DNA of 64,000 nt, taken from positions 1 through 64,000 of the forward strand of contig NZ_MLHS01000017.1 of the NCBI RefSeq assembly GCF_001999335.1, given 5' to 3'. Positions 47,037-56,066 of this stretch are shown here, piece after piece (positions within the stretch are counted from its first letter, which is position 1; each line of letters starts with the position of its first letter). The stretch is from Rodentibacter sp. Ppn85. Its GTDB lineage: Bacteria; Pseudomonadota; Gammaproteobacteria; Enterobacterales; Pasteurellaceae. A program made the translations under genes and the position numbers. A model generated the notes under the pieces. The model saw nothing but the letters and a program-made list of their open reading frames with translations. It did not search any database and had not been told where the DNA came from.

Positions 47037-48170
47037 CTAATTAACTTCGGTTATTCCTATATTCTGCCCAAATTGACGTCTCATTGCCGTACGTTTAGTA
47101 CGATCAATAACATCGCCGGCCAGTTGTCCGCACGCCGCATCAATATCATCCCCCCGAGTTTTACGCACTATGACGGTAAAACCATATTCCATTAATGTTT
47201 TTTGGAATCGATCGATACGGGTATTTGAGCTTTTTGCATAAGGGGCTTCAGGAAACGGGTTCCATGGGATTAAATTAATTTTACAAGGTGTATTTTTCAA
47301 CACTTCCGCAAGCTGATGAGCATGCTCCACACTATCATTAACCTGATCCAACATTACATATTCAATCGTTACTTTGCCATGATTGGCATTAGAAACACTC
47401 AAATAACGGTTCACAGAATCAATCAGCATTTTGATATTATATTTTTTATTAATTGGTACAATTTCATCACGCAATTCATCATTCGGCGCATGTAAGGAGA
47501 TGGCTAATGCAACATCAATCATCTTACTTAAATTATCCAATGCCGGCACAACCCCTGAAGTAGAAAGCGTCACACGGCGTTTAGATAAACCGTAAGCAAA
47601 ATCATCCAACATAATTTCCATTGCCGGCACTACATTTGCTACGTTCAACAATGGCTCTCCCATCCCCATCATCACCACATTTGTTATTGGACGAACGCCG
47701 GTTACTCCAAAATTGCCAATAATTTTTGAGGCTCGCCACACTTGCCCAATAATTTCAGATACTGTCAAATTACGATTAAAGCCTTGTTGAGCGGTAGAAC
47801 AAAAGGTACAAGCCAATGCACAACCGACTTGAGAAGAAACACAAAGCGTGGCTCGATCCGCCTCCGGAATATACACTGTTTCTACCTGCTGATCGCCCAC
47901 CTGCATTGCCCATTTTATCGTGCCGTCTGCAGAACGTTGCTCCACCGCCACCTCCGGCGCTTTAATCTCAGCAACGGATTTTAGCTTTTCACGTAATTTC
48001 TTATTGATATTTGTCATATTGTCGAAATCATCTTCGCCAAAATGATAAATCCATTTTACTAACTGATCGGCTCGAAACGGCTTTTCGCCAAGTTCTTGAA
48101 AAAACTCACGCATTTGTCGGCGCGTCAAATCCATTAAATTGATTTTTTTGTTTGATGTTTGTTCTAACAT
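47037..48170 (-). CDS. rlmN: RlmN, dual-specificity RNA adenine C2 methyltransferase
   Basis: A radical SAM enzyme (377 residues from the chosen start) that methylates A2503 of 23S rRNA and A37 of some tRNAs. The cluster motif [18 protein letters not shown] carries CxxxCxxC; the catalytic C-terminal Cys lies in [16 protein letters not shown] and the second in [14 protein letters not shown] context. The start at 48170 ([15 protein letters not shown]) has GAGG 6 nt upstream; an in-frame start at 48191 is less likely. It is the first gene of the operon. Confidence 0.97.
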   Translation of the reverse strand: MLEQTSNKKINLMDLTRRQMREFFQELGEKPFRADQLVKWIYHFGEDDFDNMTNINKKLREKLKSVAEIKAPEVAVEQRSADGTIKWAMQVGDQQVETVYIPEADRATLCVSSQVGCALACTFCSTAQQGFNRNLTVSEIIGQVWRASKIIGNFGVTGVRPITNVVMMGMGEPLLNVANVVPAMEIMLDDFAYGLSKRRVTLSTSGVVPALDNLSKMIDVALAISLHAPNDELRDEIVPINKKYNIKMLIDSVNRYLSVSNANHGKVTIEYVMLDQVNDSVEHAHQLAEVLKNTPCKINLIPWNPFPEAPYAKSSNTRIDRFQKTLMEYGFTVIVRKTRGDDIDAACGQLAGDVIDRTKRTAMRRQFGQNIGITEVN

Positions 48171-48401
48171 TAAAGCCTCGTTGCTACACATTATGGCAGT
48201 AAAAATTGTAGTAATTTGCTACAAAAAGCCTGATATAAAAATGAGCAGCGATTTTACAGATTTGTTAGAAGATAAGCTAGCATATTTCAAAAACAAGAAC
48301 ATTTCTGACCGCACTTTTTACGATTCGGATCGCAAAAATAAGCAATCTTTTAGAAAAAAGTGCGGTAGAATACGACTTTGTTTTATTTATCGGTACTAAA
48401 A

Positions 48402-49286
48402 ATGTTTAAAAAATGCTTTTCAGTTCTGTGTCTATGTATCCCTGCAACCTTAACCATGGCACAATCCTATGTCGTTTACGATTTCACTCACGATAAAGTA
48501 TTGGAAAGCAGCTCACCAAACCATGTCCAACCTATTGCCTCTGTAACAAAACTAATGACTGCAAATGTATTTTTAGAAAATAATAAAAATCCTCGTTGTA
48601 CAGGTTCCATTACAGATGATGATCATGACTATATCAAAGGTACTCGCACAAAATTACCGACGTATACGCCTATTCCTTGTAATGAACTATTAAAAGCAAT
48701 GTTAGTTCATTCCGATAACTATGCAGCCCATGCACTTTCCCGTTTAGCCGGAATGAGCCGCCTACAGTTTATTCAAAAAATGAATGAAAAAGCCCGTGAA
48801 CTTGGCATGCGTTCAACCCGATTCACTGATAGCTCGGGTTTGTCGGATAGTAATATTTCAAGCGTAATGGATTTGGTTAAACTGACCAAATATTCCTTGA
48901 ATAAACCGCAAATTAAAGATTTTTCAAATATGCCAAGCGCTTATATTCAAGCTGGGGGACGGCAAGTATTTGTGAAAAATACCAATAAACTGGTACGAGA
49001 AGAAGTATTCGATGCATCAATTAATAAAACCGGTTATATTCGTGAATCGGGCTATAATCTAGTATTTGTTAATAAGCATCTTTGCCGAAATTCAGCCATT
49101 GGTGTGATTAGTTTAAATAATAGTTCCTCCCAATTCCGCACTAATTTCACCAAGAACAAATTAGAAAAATATGGTTGTATTGCCGGACGCCGACTAAATA
49201 ATTTCACACCTGATGATGCACAATATGAAGAAGGTTACGATGAAGAAGGGTTAAGTAATCTGATTGAACAACTTTCAAAACAATAA
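48402..49286 (+). CDS. pbpG: PbpG-type D-alanyl-D-alanine endopeptidase (PBP7)
   Basis: A 294-residue S11 peptidase with signal peptide (CFSVLCLCIPATLTMAQS). Active-site motifs are SVTK (SxxK), SDN in MLVHSDNYAAH (SxN) and KTG in INKTGYIRESGYN. It cleaves D-Ala-mDAP cross-links in peptidoglycan. The acidic C-terminal tail (DAQYEEGYDEEGLSNLIEQL) is unusual in charge. Start at the ATG 48402; the frame opens earlier at a TTG. It is divergent from rlmN, with two facing uptake signals in the gap. Confidence 0.93.
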   Translation: MFKKCFSVLCLCIPATLTMAQSYVVYDFTHDKVLESSSPNHVQPIASVTKLMTANVFLENNKNPRCTGSITDDDHDYIKGTRTKLPTYTPIPCNELLKAMLVHSDNYAAHALSRLAGMSRLQFIQKMNEKARELGMRSTRFTDSSGLSDSNISSVMDLVKLTKYSLNKPQIKDFSNMPSAYIQAGGRQVFVKNTNKLVREEVFDASINKTGYIRESGYNLVFVNKHLCRNSAIGVISLNNSSSQFRTNFTKNKLEKYGCIAGRRLNNFTPDDAQYEEGYDEEGLSNLIEQLSKQ

Positions 49287-49298
49287 GTTTCTCTATTC

Positions 49299-49327
49299 TA
49301 CCGGCAATATGCCGGTATATTTTTATT
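49299..49327 (+). terminator. Intrinsic terminator after pbpG
   Basis: TACCGGCA and TGCCGGTA form a perfect 8-bp stem with loop ATA, followed by TATTTTTATT. Confidence 0.85.
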
Positions 49328-49409
49328 CTTAGAATCATTAACATTTAAAAGCATAGAAAAAATCTATCATCCTTTTTGATATGCTAACCATCGTAAAATA
49401 TAATCTTTA

Positions 49410-49428
49410 AAAGTTGATAATCATTTTT
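49410..49428. promoter_or_regulatory. Fur box of the yfe operon
   Basis: The core TGATAATCATT (49415-49425) is identical to the central 11 bp of the E. coli Fur consensus. It ends 2 bp before a -35 element TTGAAA (49431-49436), so Fe-Fur would repress the operon. Confidence 0.65.
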
Positions 49429-49430
49429 AT

Positions 49431-49458
49431 TTGAAATCTGTACAAAAAGTAGTACTAT
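49431..49458 (+). promoter_or_regulatory. Predicted yfeA promoter
   Basis: TTGAAA (49431-49436) and TACTAT (49453-49458) with a 16-bp spacer predict a start near 49464-49466, right at the edge of the palindrome that follows. Confidence 0.55.
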
Positions 49459-49463
49459 TGTCC

Positions 49464-49484
49464 CAGTGAAGTTAAACTTCACTG
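49464..49484. promoter_or_regulatory. Perfect 9-bp inverted repeat at the yfe transcription start
   Basis: Arms CAGTGAAGT and ACTTCACTG with centre TAA. It occupies about +1 to +21, so it could be an operator for a second metal regulator or a 5' end stem-loop of the mRNA. It does not match Fur, CRP or FNR consensus. Confidence 0.6.
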
Positions 49485-49533
49485 TATTCACCTATATTTA
49501 AGCAAAATAAATTCTACTTTAGAAGGAGATCTT

Positions 49534-50415
49534 ATGCGAATTTCATTAAAAATAATGACCGCACTTACGTTAAGTTTATTCATGATACAAGCCAATGCAA
49601 AATTTAAAATCGTTACTACTTTTACCGTTATACAAGATATTGCGCAAAATGTAGCGGGCGATGCAGCAACTGTGGAGTCTATCACAAAACCCGGAGCTGA
49701 AATTCATGAATACCAACCGACTCCAAAAGACATCGTAAAGGCACAATCTGCCGATTTAATTTTATGGAACGGTCTAAATTTGGAGCGTTGGTTTGAGCGT
49801 TTTTTCCAAAATATTAAAGACAAACCGGCCGTAGTGGTGACAGAAGGCATTACACCTCTTTCTATTTATGAGGGCCCTTACAAAAATGCGCCTAATCCGC
49901 ACGCTTGGATGTCACCTTCTAATGCATTGATTTATATTGAAAATATTAAAAATACGCTGATAAAACATGATCCTCAAAATGCTGATGTATATGAAAAAAA
50001 TGCAGCGGATTACACACAAAAAATTAAACAATTAGATGAACCGCTTCGTGCTAAACTTGAACAAATTCCGGAATCCAAACGTTGGTTAGTCACCAGTGAG
50101 GGGGCTTTCAGCTATTTGGCGAAAGATTACAACTTAAAAGAAGGCTACTTATGGCCAATTAATGCCGAACAACAAGGGACGCCTCAACAAGTTCGTAAAG
50201 TCATTGATTTGGTTCGTAAAAATAATATTCCGGTAGTATTCAGTGAAAGTACCATTTCACCTAAGCCGGCACAACAAGTGGCGAAAGAAAGCGGGGCAAA
50301 ATACGGAGGAGTATTATATGTAGATTCTCTTTCAACCCAAGAGGGCCCCGTACCAACCTATATCGACCTATTGAATACCACCGTTTCCACCATCGTTAAA
50401 GGATTTGAAAAATAA
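49534..50415 (+). CDS. yfeA: YfeA, iron/manganese-binding periplasmic protein
   Basis: A 293-residue cluster A-I (ZnuA/TroA/PsaA-like) metal-binding protein with signal peptide ([14 protein letters not shown]). Metal ligand candidates are His in [12 protein letters not shown], His in [10 protein letters not shown], Glu in [15 protein letters not shown] and Asp in [11 protein letters not shown]. It lacks the His-rich loop of zinc-specific ZnuA, which supports Fe/Mn specificity. GAAGGAG precedes the ATG. It is the first gene of yfeABCD; an uptake signal overlaps the signal-peptide codons. Confidence 0.94.
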   Translation: MRISLKIMTALTLSLFMIQANAKFKIVTTFTVIQDIAQNVAGDAATVESITKPGAEIHEYQPTPKDIVKAQSADLILWNGLNLERWFERFFQNIKDKPAVVVTEGITPLSIYEGPYKNAPNPHAWMSPSNALIYIENIKNTLIKHDPQNADVYEKNAADYTQKIKQLDEPLRAKLEQIPESKRWLVTSEGAFSYLAKDYNLKEGYLWPINAEQQGTPQQVRKVIDLVRKNNIPVVFSESTISPKPAQQVAKESGAKYGGVLYVDSLSTQEGPVPTYIDLLNTTVSTIVKGFEK

Positions 50416-51320
50416 TGGAATCATTTTCGACATCAATTTGGGTGAATAACGTAACTGTTCGTTATAGCAACGGACATACAGCTATTCACGATATGACCTT
50501 TTCACTAAATGACGGCACGATTTGCGCACTTGTAGGCGTGAACGGTAGTGGAAAATCAACCTTATTTAGAAGCCTAATGGGGTTAGTGAAACCACAAAAA
50601 GGTGAAATAAAACTATGCAACTTGCCGATTTCTCAAGCTTTAAAACGTAATCTGGTTGCTTATGTTCCCCAATCCGAAGAAGTGGACTGGCAATTCCCTG
50701 TTTCCGTTTATGATGTCGTTATGATGGGGCGTTATGGATACATGAATCTCTTACGTATCCCAAAAGCTATTGATAAACAAAAAGTGCAAGAGGCTATGCA
50801 ACGTGTAAACATTGAGCATCTTGCACATCGTCAAATCGGCGAATTGTCCGGCGGACAAAAAAAACGTGTGTTTTTAGCTCGGGCATTGGCACAACAAAGC
50901 CCAATAATTTTATTGGATGAGCCTTTCACCGGTGTAGATGTCAAAACGGAAAACGCCATTGTGGATTTATTACAGCAACTTCGTAGTGAAGGACATCTAA
51001 TTTTAGTTTCGACTCACAATCTGGGTTCTGTGCCTGATTTTTGTGATCAAGTTGTGATGATCAACCGCACGGTCATTGCGGCCGGAAAAACAGAAGACAC
51101 CTTTAATCAACATAATTTAGAGATCGTCTTCGGTGGTGTATTACGCCATATTAGATTGCAAGGTGAAGATTTACATAATGACGAGGACAAACGCGCAGTA
51201 ACGGTACTGACCGATGATGAAAAAGCGGTAGTATTCTATGGTGAAACCAAACAAGATCCTCCTGCAACGACACAAGATTGCCATTTTGATATGTCCGCGA
51301 ATAAAAAAGAGAAGGAATAA
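50415..51320 (+). CDS. yfeB: YfeB, ATPase of the iron/manganese ABC transporter
   Basis: A 301-residue ABC ATPase: Walker [13 protein letters not shown], signature [16 protein letters not shown], Walker [16 protein letters not shown] and STHNLGSV. Beyond the core it has a C-terminal extension of about 60 residues ([16 protein letters not shown], ending SANKKEKE) typical of the YfeB/SitB branch. Its start codon overlaps the yfeA stop (TAATG). Confidence 0.95.
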   Translation: MESFSTSIWVNNVTVRYSNGHTAIHDMTFSLNDGTICALVGVNGSGKSTLFRSLMGLVKPQKGEIKLCNLPISQALKRNLVAYVPQSEEVDWQFPVSVYDVVMMGRYGYMNLLRIPKAIDKQKVQEAMQRVNIEHLAHRQIGELSGGQKKRVFLARALAQQSPIILLDEPFTGVDVKTENAIVDLLQQLRSEGHLILVSTHNLGSVPDFCDQVVMINRTVIAAGKTEDTFNQHNLEIVFGGVLRHIRLQGEDLHNDEDKRAVTVLTDDEKAVVFYGETKQDPPATTQDCHFDMSANKKEKE

Positions 51321-51323
51321 CCT

Positions 51324-52172
51324 ATGCTAGATTTATTGCTCGAACCTTTCTCTTATGACTACATGCTGAAAGCAATGATTTTGAGCACGGTTGTCGGTGG
51401 AATTTGCGCTTTTTTGTCTTCCTATTTAATGCTCAAGGGCTGGTCATTAATTGGTGATGCCTTATCTCACTCCGTTGTACCTGGTGTCGCCATTGCTTAT
51501 GCGTTTGCCTTGCCTTATGCGCTTGGTGCATTTTTTTCAGGTATTTTAGCCGCACTTTCTATTTTATGGATTAAATCCATTTCTAAGCTAAAGGAAGACG
51601 CCATCATCGGTTTTATTTTCAGTACATTTTTTGCGTTCGGATTATTGATTATTTCCTTAAACCCGACTGCCGTAAATGTGCAAAGTATTATTTTAGGTAA
51701 TATTTTGGGAATTGCAGATGAGGACATCTACCAAGTCTCAATCATTGTCGGTGTTTGTTTAGTCTTGCTTTTATTATTTTGGAAAGATTTACTACTGATT
51801 TTTTTCGATGAAACTCAAGCTATTACCGTGGGACTTCCACCTCTTTTCTACAAAATTTTATTTTTCACCTTATTAAGTGCTTGTGTGGTCGCTGCATTAC
51901 AAACCGTAGGAGCAATTCTTGTAATCGCAATGGTCATTACACCGGGCGCCACAGCTTATCTACTGACAGATAAATTTAAAACCCTAGCAAGCATTTCTGT
52001 GATACTAGGCTCAGTCACCAGTTTTGTGGGAGTTTATATGAGCTATTATTTAGACGGTGCAAGCGGTGGAATAATTGTTACATTGCAAACTTTACTTTTC
52101 TTGCTCGCATTTTTGTTTTCCCCGAAATACGGCTTACTTACTCGCAATAAAAAGGCGGTACACAATGTTTGA
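51324..52172 (+). CDS. yfeC: YfeC, permease of the iron/manganese ABC transporter
   Basis: A 282-residue ABC-3 family permease with about eight helices; landmarks are YLMLKGWSLIGDALSHSVVPGVAIAYAF, LKEDAIIGFIFSTFFAFGLLI and TVGAILVIAMVITPGATAYLL. It starts 3 bp after yfeB and overlaps yfeD by 8 bp. It pairs with YfeD to form the membrane channel, the Yersinia-type arrangement with two different permeases. Confidence 0.95.
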   Translation: MLDLLLEPFSYDYMLKAMILSTVVGGICAFLSSYLMLKGWSLIGDALSHSVVPGVAIAYAFALPYALGAFFSGILAALSILWIKSISKLKEDAIIGFIFSTFFAFGLLIISLNPTAVNVQSIILGNILGIADEDIYQVSIIVGVCLVLLLLFWKDLLLIFFDETQAITVGLPPLFYKILFFTLLSACVVAALQTVGAILVIAMVITPGATAYLLTDKFKTLASISVILGSVTSFVGVYMSYYLDGASGGIIVTLQTLLFLLAFLFSPKYGLLTRNKKAVHNV

Positions 52173-52977
52173 TTGGTTTTTAGAGCCTCTCCAATTTGCT
52201 TTTATGCAGAATGCGTTGCTCACAGCATTAATTGTTTCCACTATCTGTGCCTTACTTTCTTGTTATTTAGTATTAAAGGGTTGGTCACTAATGGGCGATG
52301 CGATTTCTCACGCCGTGCTACCCGGAATCGTATTAGCCTATCTAGCAGGTATTCCTCTTGCTATCGGAGCATTCCTATCCGGCATTTTTTGTGCATTCGG
52401 TGTGGGTTATTTAAAAGAAAACAGCCGAATTAAAGAAGATACGGCTATGGGTATTGTGTTTTCAGGAATGTTCGCTGTCGGATTAGTAATGTTTACCAAA
52501 ATTCAAACCGAGCAACATTTAACCCATATTTTATTTGGCAATGTATTGGGTGTCAGCAATATTGAATTAATACAAACTGCGGTTATTTCTGCCCTTGTTT
52601 TTCTTGTCATTCTATTTAAGCGTCGTGATTTATTACTTTATTGTTTCGATGCAAGCCACGCCCGGGTCGCAGGTCTCTCACCACAGGTTTTGCATTATAG
52701 CTTACTCATTCTAACTGCGCTTACTATTGTTAGCACCATGCAGGTGGTTGGCGTAATTTTAGTGGTTGCCATGTTGATAGCACCGGGAATTACTGCGCTT
52801 ACATTGACTAAATCCTTTGATAAAATGCTATGGGTTGCACTCATAACCTCTATCATTTCAAGCCTTATGGGCGTGATTTTGAGTTACCACTTTGATGCAT
52901 CGACGGGCGCTTGTATTATTCTATTGCAAGCGGCAATTTTTGTTCTTGCATTAGCCTATAGCAAAATTAAACAATAA
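52165..52977 (+). CDS. yfeD: YfeD, second permease of the iron/manganese ABC transporter
   Basis: A 270-residue ABC-3 permease paralogous to YfeC (YLVLKGWSLMGDAISHAVLPGIVLAYLAG, IKEDTAMGIVFSGMFAVGLVM, VVGVILVVAMLIAPGITALTL). The frame is open 30 codons further upstream, but the ATG at 52165, preceded by AAGGCGG, gives the family start MFDWFLEPLQFAFM. A weak hairpin (AGGCGG...CCGCCT, 52982-53001) follows, between it and convergent rlmC. Confidence 0.95.
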   Translation: MFDWFLEPLQFAFMQNALLTALIVSTICALLSCYLVLKGWSLMGDAISHAVLPGIVLAYLAGIPLAIGAFLSGIFCAFGVGYLKENSRIKEDTAMGIVFSGMFAVGLVMFTKIQTEQHLTHILFGNVLGVSNIELIQTAVISALVFLVILFKRRDLLLYCFDASHARVAGLSPQVLHYSLLILTALTIVSTMQVVGVILVVAMLIAPGITALTLTKSFDKMLWVALITSIISSLMGVILSYHFDASTGACIILLQAAIFVLALAYSKIKQ

Positions 52978-53007
52978 TTCAAGGCGGGTTATTATCCGCC
53001 TGAATCA

Positions 53008-54183
53008 TTAATTTGTTACACGCTCCAATAATGTCAGCACTTCATAATGTGCCGTATGCGGAAACATATCAAAAAGCTGAATTTTGACAGGCTTATAATG
53101 TGTCAGGCAGCGTAAATCTTTCCCCATAGAAATCGCGTTACAACTGGAATACAAAATAAAGTGCGGTCGGATTTGGTTGAGAAATTCACTTACCGCCTTT
53201 CCGATTCCACGACGCGGGGGATTTACGACAACCAAATCAGGGTTTTCCTCACTTCCATTCAACACAAAATTTGCCGCATCTAAAGGCTGAAATTTTACAT
53301 TTCGTAAAGCTAGTTTTTGGGCGGACATTTTTGCCGCTAAAATTGCCGATGGCGAAATTTCAATACCGGTCAGTTCAACGCCCTGCCCTTTTTCTCTTTG
53401 CAATCCATACGCACAATGCAAACCAAAACCGCCCACACCGCAAAATAGATCCCATAATTTTGTTACAGGCAAATCTTTTACCCATTGTTGCGCCGTTTTA
53501 TATAATCCTGCGGCAACCTGAGGATTCGTTTGGAAAAAACCTTGGGGGCGAATAAAAAACGGAATATCATTGAAATGTTCCGCTAAAAACTGCTGTTCCG
53601 TTAGAAAAATTTCTTGCTTCCCTTCCAAAATAGCGGCGTGTAGAGGTTGCAGATTCACGCTGACAACCTCCAATTGAGGCAATTTAGTTATAAGTCCGGC
53701 CAGCTCCCGACCAATTAATGCTAACTTATTTCCAGAACGCAGCACAAAGCGCAACATTAACTTTCCTGTTGATGTGCTTTCTGTCAGTAAAATATATTTA
53801 AGTTCACCTTTCTTCTTGGCAACGTTGTACGGTACTAAGCCGGCACGCCCGATAAAATCTTTTAGAATAGGGAAGATCGTTCCAAAATGCGTGGGATAGA
53901 GAGGACAATCACATAAATCAACCGCACTATTCGGATCATTAGGATTTTGCAAAATACCGAGAATTGGGCGTTCCACCGATCCGCTAACAACCATTTTGGC
54001 TTTATTACGAAATGCCGACTGTTGTGATTGAAAGGGGGCTAACCAAGCCAAATCATCACAATTCAAGTGAGAAAGTTGTATTTTTAGATGAGTGATTTTC
54101 TCAGAAATTTGCCGTTCATAAGGCATTTTAAGCCATTGACATGAACGACAATTTCCCGCTTGATAATGACGGCAATCAATCAT
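53008..54183 (-). CDS. rlmC: RlmC (RumB), 23S rRNA m5U747 methyltransferase
   Basis: A 391-residue RNA m5U methyltransferase. The N-terminal cysteines ([18 protein letters not shown] and CDCPLYP) match the [4Fe-4S] site of the RumA/RumB group; SAM-binding [25 protein letters not shown] and the catalytic cysteine in [11 protein letters not shown] are present. No TRAM domain, consistent with RlmC rather than RlmD. Its start overlaps the end of nagZ by 8 bp. Confidence 0.94.
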   Translation of the reverse strand: MIDCRHYQAGNCRSCQWLKMPYERQISEKITHLKIQLSHLNCDDLAWLAPFQSQQSAFRNKAKMVVSGSVERPILGILQNPNDPNSAVDLCDCPLYPTHFGTIFPILKDFIGRAGLVPYNVAKKKGELKYILLTESTSTGKLMLRFVLRSGNKLALIGRELAGLITKLPQLEVVSVNLQPLHAAILEGKQEIFLTEQQFLAEHFNDIPFFIRPQGFFQTNPQVAAGLYKTAQQWVKDLPVTKLWDLFCGVGGFGLHCAYGLQREKGQGVELTGIEISPSAILAAKMSAQKLALRNVKFQPLDAANFVLNGSEENPDLVVVNPPRRGIGKAVSEFLNQIRPHFILYSSCNAISMGKDLRCLTHYKPVKIQLFDMFPHTAHYEVLTLLERVTN

Positions 54184-55222
54184 TCTTGCTTGCCAACCAT
54201 GCTTGTTGAAGCGCCGACAGTTTTTTATGGTTTTCCAACCAACGTGGCGTTTTTGTCAATTCAGACCAATTATATGATTTTTTCTTAAATAAACTTTTTA
54301 AACGTGTTTGACGCTGGATAAAGTGCGGTTGATTTTCCGTGAGTTTTAACTGATCCAACACTTGAATCACGCCTGCCCGCTCATTACAAAGTAATAATAG
54401 ATCACAACCGGCATTCAATGCCTTTTCACTACGTGCGACAAAATCCCCCATAAACCCTGCACCCCTCATACCCAGATCATCGGAGAAAATTGCCCCGCTA
54501 AAATTCAATTTTTCACGTAAAATTCGCTTTAACCAATATTCTGAACCACTTGCCGGCTGACTATCGCATTGAGTATAAATCACATGGGCAGGCATAATGG
54601 CATCCAATTTTTGCTGCGCAATCAGTTGTTTGAAAGGTTGAAGATCCCGACTAAAAATCGCCTCCTGAGGACGTTCATCATAAGGCGTTTCCAGATGGGA
54701 ATCCGCCAATACATGTCCATGACCGGGAAAGTGTTTTCCTGTTGTTGCCATTCCCGCTTCACGCATTCCATCAATAAAAACACTCGCTAAATTAACCGCA
54801 ATTTGCACATCGCTACTAAAGCTGCGATCGCCAATCGCACGACATTCATGACCTAAATCCAGCACCGGTGCAAAGCTTAGATCAATATCAAGCGCACTCA
54901 TTTCCGCCGCCATTTGCCAACCCGATTCTCTTGCCCAATGTTGTTGCTGTAAAATATCGGATAATGAGTCAAAGGCTTGCATTGCCGGTAATTGCGTAAA
55001 ACCTTTACGAAAACGTTGAACACGGCCGCCTTCTTGATCCACCGTAATAAGTAAAGTTTTTTTCACACGCTCACGTACAGATTTCACTAATGCCTGAATC
55101 TGTTCTCTCTCATAAAAATTGCGGGTAAACAAAATTAAACCAGCAACCAAAGGATGTTCCAGCAATTCAACTTCTTCTTGAGTTAGCTCGTAACCTTCAA
55201 GATCAATTAATAAAGTAGACAT
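54176..55222 (-). CDS. nagZ: NagZ, beta-N-acetylhexosaminidase
   Basis: A 348-residue GH3 enzyme with the family motif KHFPGHG (163-169), where the His-Asp dyad acts as acid/base, and the nucleophile Asp in [12 protein letters not shown]. It removes GlcNAc from muropeptides during peptidoglycan recycling in the cytoplasm. It sits in the hinT-ycfL-nagZ cluster shared with E. coli (where lpoB and thiK intervene) and overlaps rlmC. Confidence 0.96.
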   Translation of the reverse strand: MSTLLIDLEGYELTQEEVELLEHPLVAGLILFTRNFYEREQIQALVKSVRERVKKTLLITVDQEGGRVQRFRKGFTQLPAMQAFDSLSDILQQQHWARESGWQMAAEMSALDIDLSFAPVLDLGHECRAIGDRSFSSDVQIAVNLASVFIDGMREAGMATTGKHFPGHGHVLADSHLETPYDERPQEAIFSRDLQPFKQLIAQQKLDAIMPAHVIYTQCDSQPASGSEYWLKRILREKLNFSGAIFSDDLGMRGAGFMGDFVARSEKALNAGCDLLLLCNERAGVIQVLDQLKLTENQPHFIQRQTRLKSLFKKKSYNWSELTKTPRWLENHKKLSALQQAWLASKND

Positions 55223-55225
55223 AAT

Positions 55226-55576
55226 TTACTGTAAATAAAGACGATAATTGGTACTTTCCAATGTTGGTTTAATCAGCTCAACAGACTGACGTGCTTGAGG
55301 TTGTAAACGCAAATTTCCGACAAAACTTTCACGCCGATCCGCCCAAACTTGGGTCACGCCCTGTGCGTTATACCAAAAAAGACGATAGTTCACATTAACG
55401 GGTTGGGTACTTTTATTTTTTACCCACGCAGAATCCGCAGACACTTTTGCCTCGACAACCGAAGCAAGTTCCGCTGTTATATTCAAAATAGGGGTATTTG
55501 TGTGAACCAAATTCGGCTCTGAGACGGAGCACGCCGAAAGCACCAGGCTAGCAAAAATAATCAGTAATTTTTTCAT
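55226..55576 (-). CDS. ycfL: YcfL family lipoprotein
   Basis: A 116-residue lipoprotein (signal LLIIFASLVLSAC, lipidated Cys16) with an Ig-like DUF1425 domain (VNVNYRLFWYNAQGVTQVW, LRLQPQARQSVELIKP). It overlaps hinT by one base and lies 3 bp before nagZ. Role unknown; E. coli YcfL is adjacent to lpoB, an activator of PBP1b. Confidence 0.88.
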   Translation of the reverse strand: MKKLLIIFASLVLSACSVSEPNLVHTNTPILNITAELASVVEAKVSADSAWVKNKSTQPVNVNYRLFWYNAQGVTQVWADRRESFVGNLRLQPQARQSVELIKPTLESTNYRLYLQ

Positions 55577-55926
55577 TATTTACCCAACATTTTACCAAGC
55601 GGTTCGCCCCCTAGCAGGTGCATATGAATATGAAACACTTCCTGACCGCCATGTTTGTTACAGTTGACAATTAAACGGTAGCCGTCTTCCGCAATGCCTT
55701 CTTGTTTCGCTAATTTTGCCGCCACCGTAAACAAACGTCCAAGAGAGACTTCATCTTGTTCGGTTACATCATTGGCCGTTGGAATCAATTTATTTGGGAT
55801 AATTAAAATATGGGTTTTAGCTTGTGGTGCAATATCGCGAAAAGCGGTCACCAATTCGTCTTGATAAACGATATCGACCGGAATTTCTTTGCGAATAATT
55901 TTGCTGAAAATGGTTTCTTCTGCCAT
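55576..55926 (-). CDS. hinT: HinT, HIT-family purine nucleoside phosphoramidase
   Basis: A 116-residue HIT protein with the histidine triad [15 protein letters not shown] near the C-terminus and [18 protein letters not shown] at the start. Hydrolyses aminoacyl- and lysyl-adenylates and AMP phosphoramidates. First of hinT-ycfL-nagZ-rlmC. Length and motifs are normal. Confidence 0.96.
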   Translation of the reverse strand: MAEETIFSKIIRKEIPVDIVYQDELVTAFRDIAPQAKTHILIIPNKLIPTANDVTEQDEVSLGRLFTVAAKLAKQEGIAEDGYRLIVNCNKHGGQEVFHIHMHLLGGEPLGKMLGK

Positions 55927-55946
55927 AGGATTTTCTCTCCATCAAT

Positions 55947-55979
55947 AAAAAAGTGCGGTTGAAAACTACCGCACTTTTT
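55947..55979. terminator. Uptake-signal dyad between ppiD and hinT
   Basis: AAAAAGTGCGGT and ACCGCACTTTTT face each other across about 9 nt. It lies between ppiD and hinT, which run in the same direction, so it is a second stop after ppiD or simply a paired uptake signal. Confidence 0.6.
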
Positions 55980-56023
55980 ATCAGAAATCAGTTCTGATTG
56001 CAATTTACCGCTATTATTTCAAG

Positions 56024-56053
56024 AAAAAAGCCTATGTTCTCATAGGCTTTTTT
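56024..56053 (-). terminator. Intrinsic terminator after ppiD
   Basis: AAAAAAGCCTATG and CATAGGCTTTTTT form a 13-bp stem with loop TTCT, ending 14 bp after the ppiD stop on the minus strand. Confidence 0.85.
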
Positions 56054-56066
56054 CAAAACTTATCAA

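Noticed and set aside
48193-48399. Open frame of about 68 codons between rlmN and pbpG
   Set aside because: It contains two facing uptake signals, its codon use is unlike the neighbours, it has no ribosome binding site or recognisable domain, and it runs up to the pbpG start. It is most likely non-coding promoter sequence.
52982-53001. Hairpin between yfeD and rlmC as a terminator
   Set aside because: The stem AGGCGG/CCGCCT lacks a following T-run on either strand. It may stop transcription weakly but cannot be called an intrinsic terminator.
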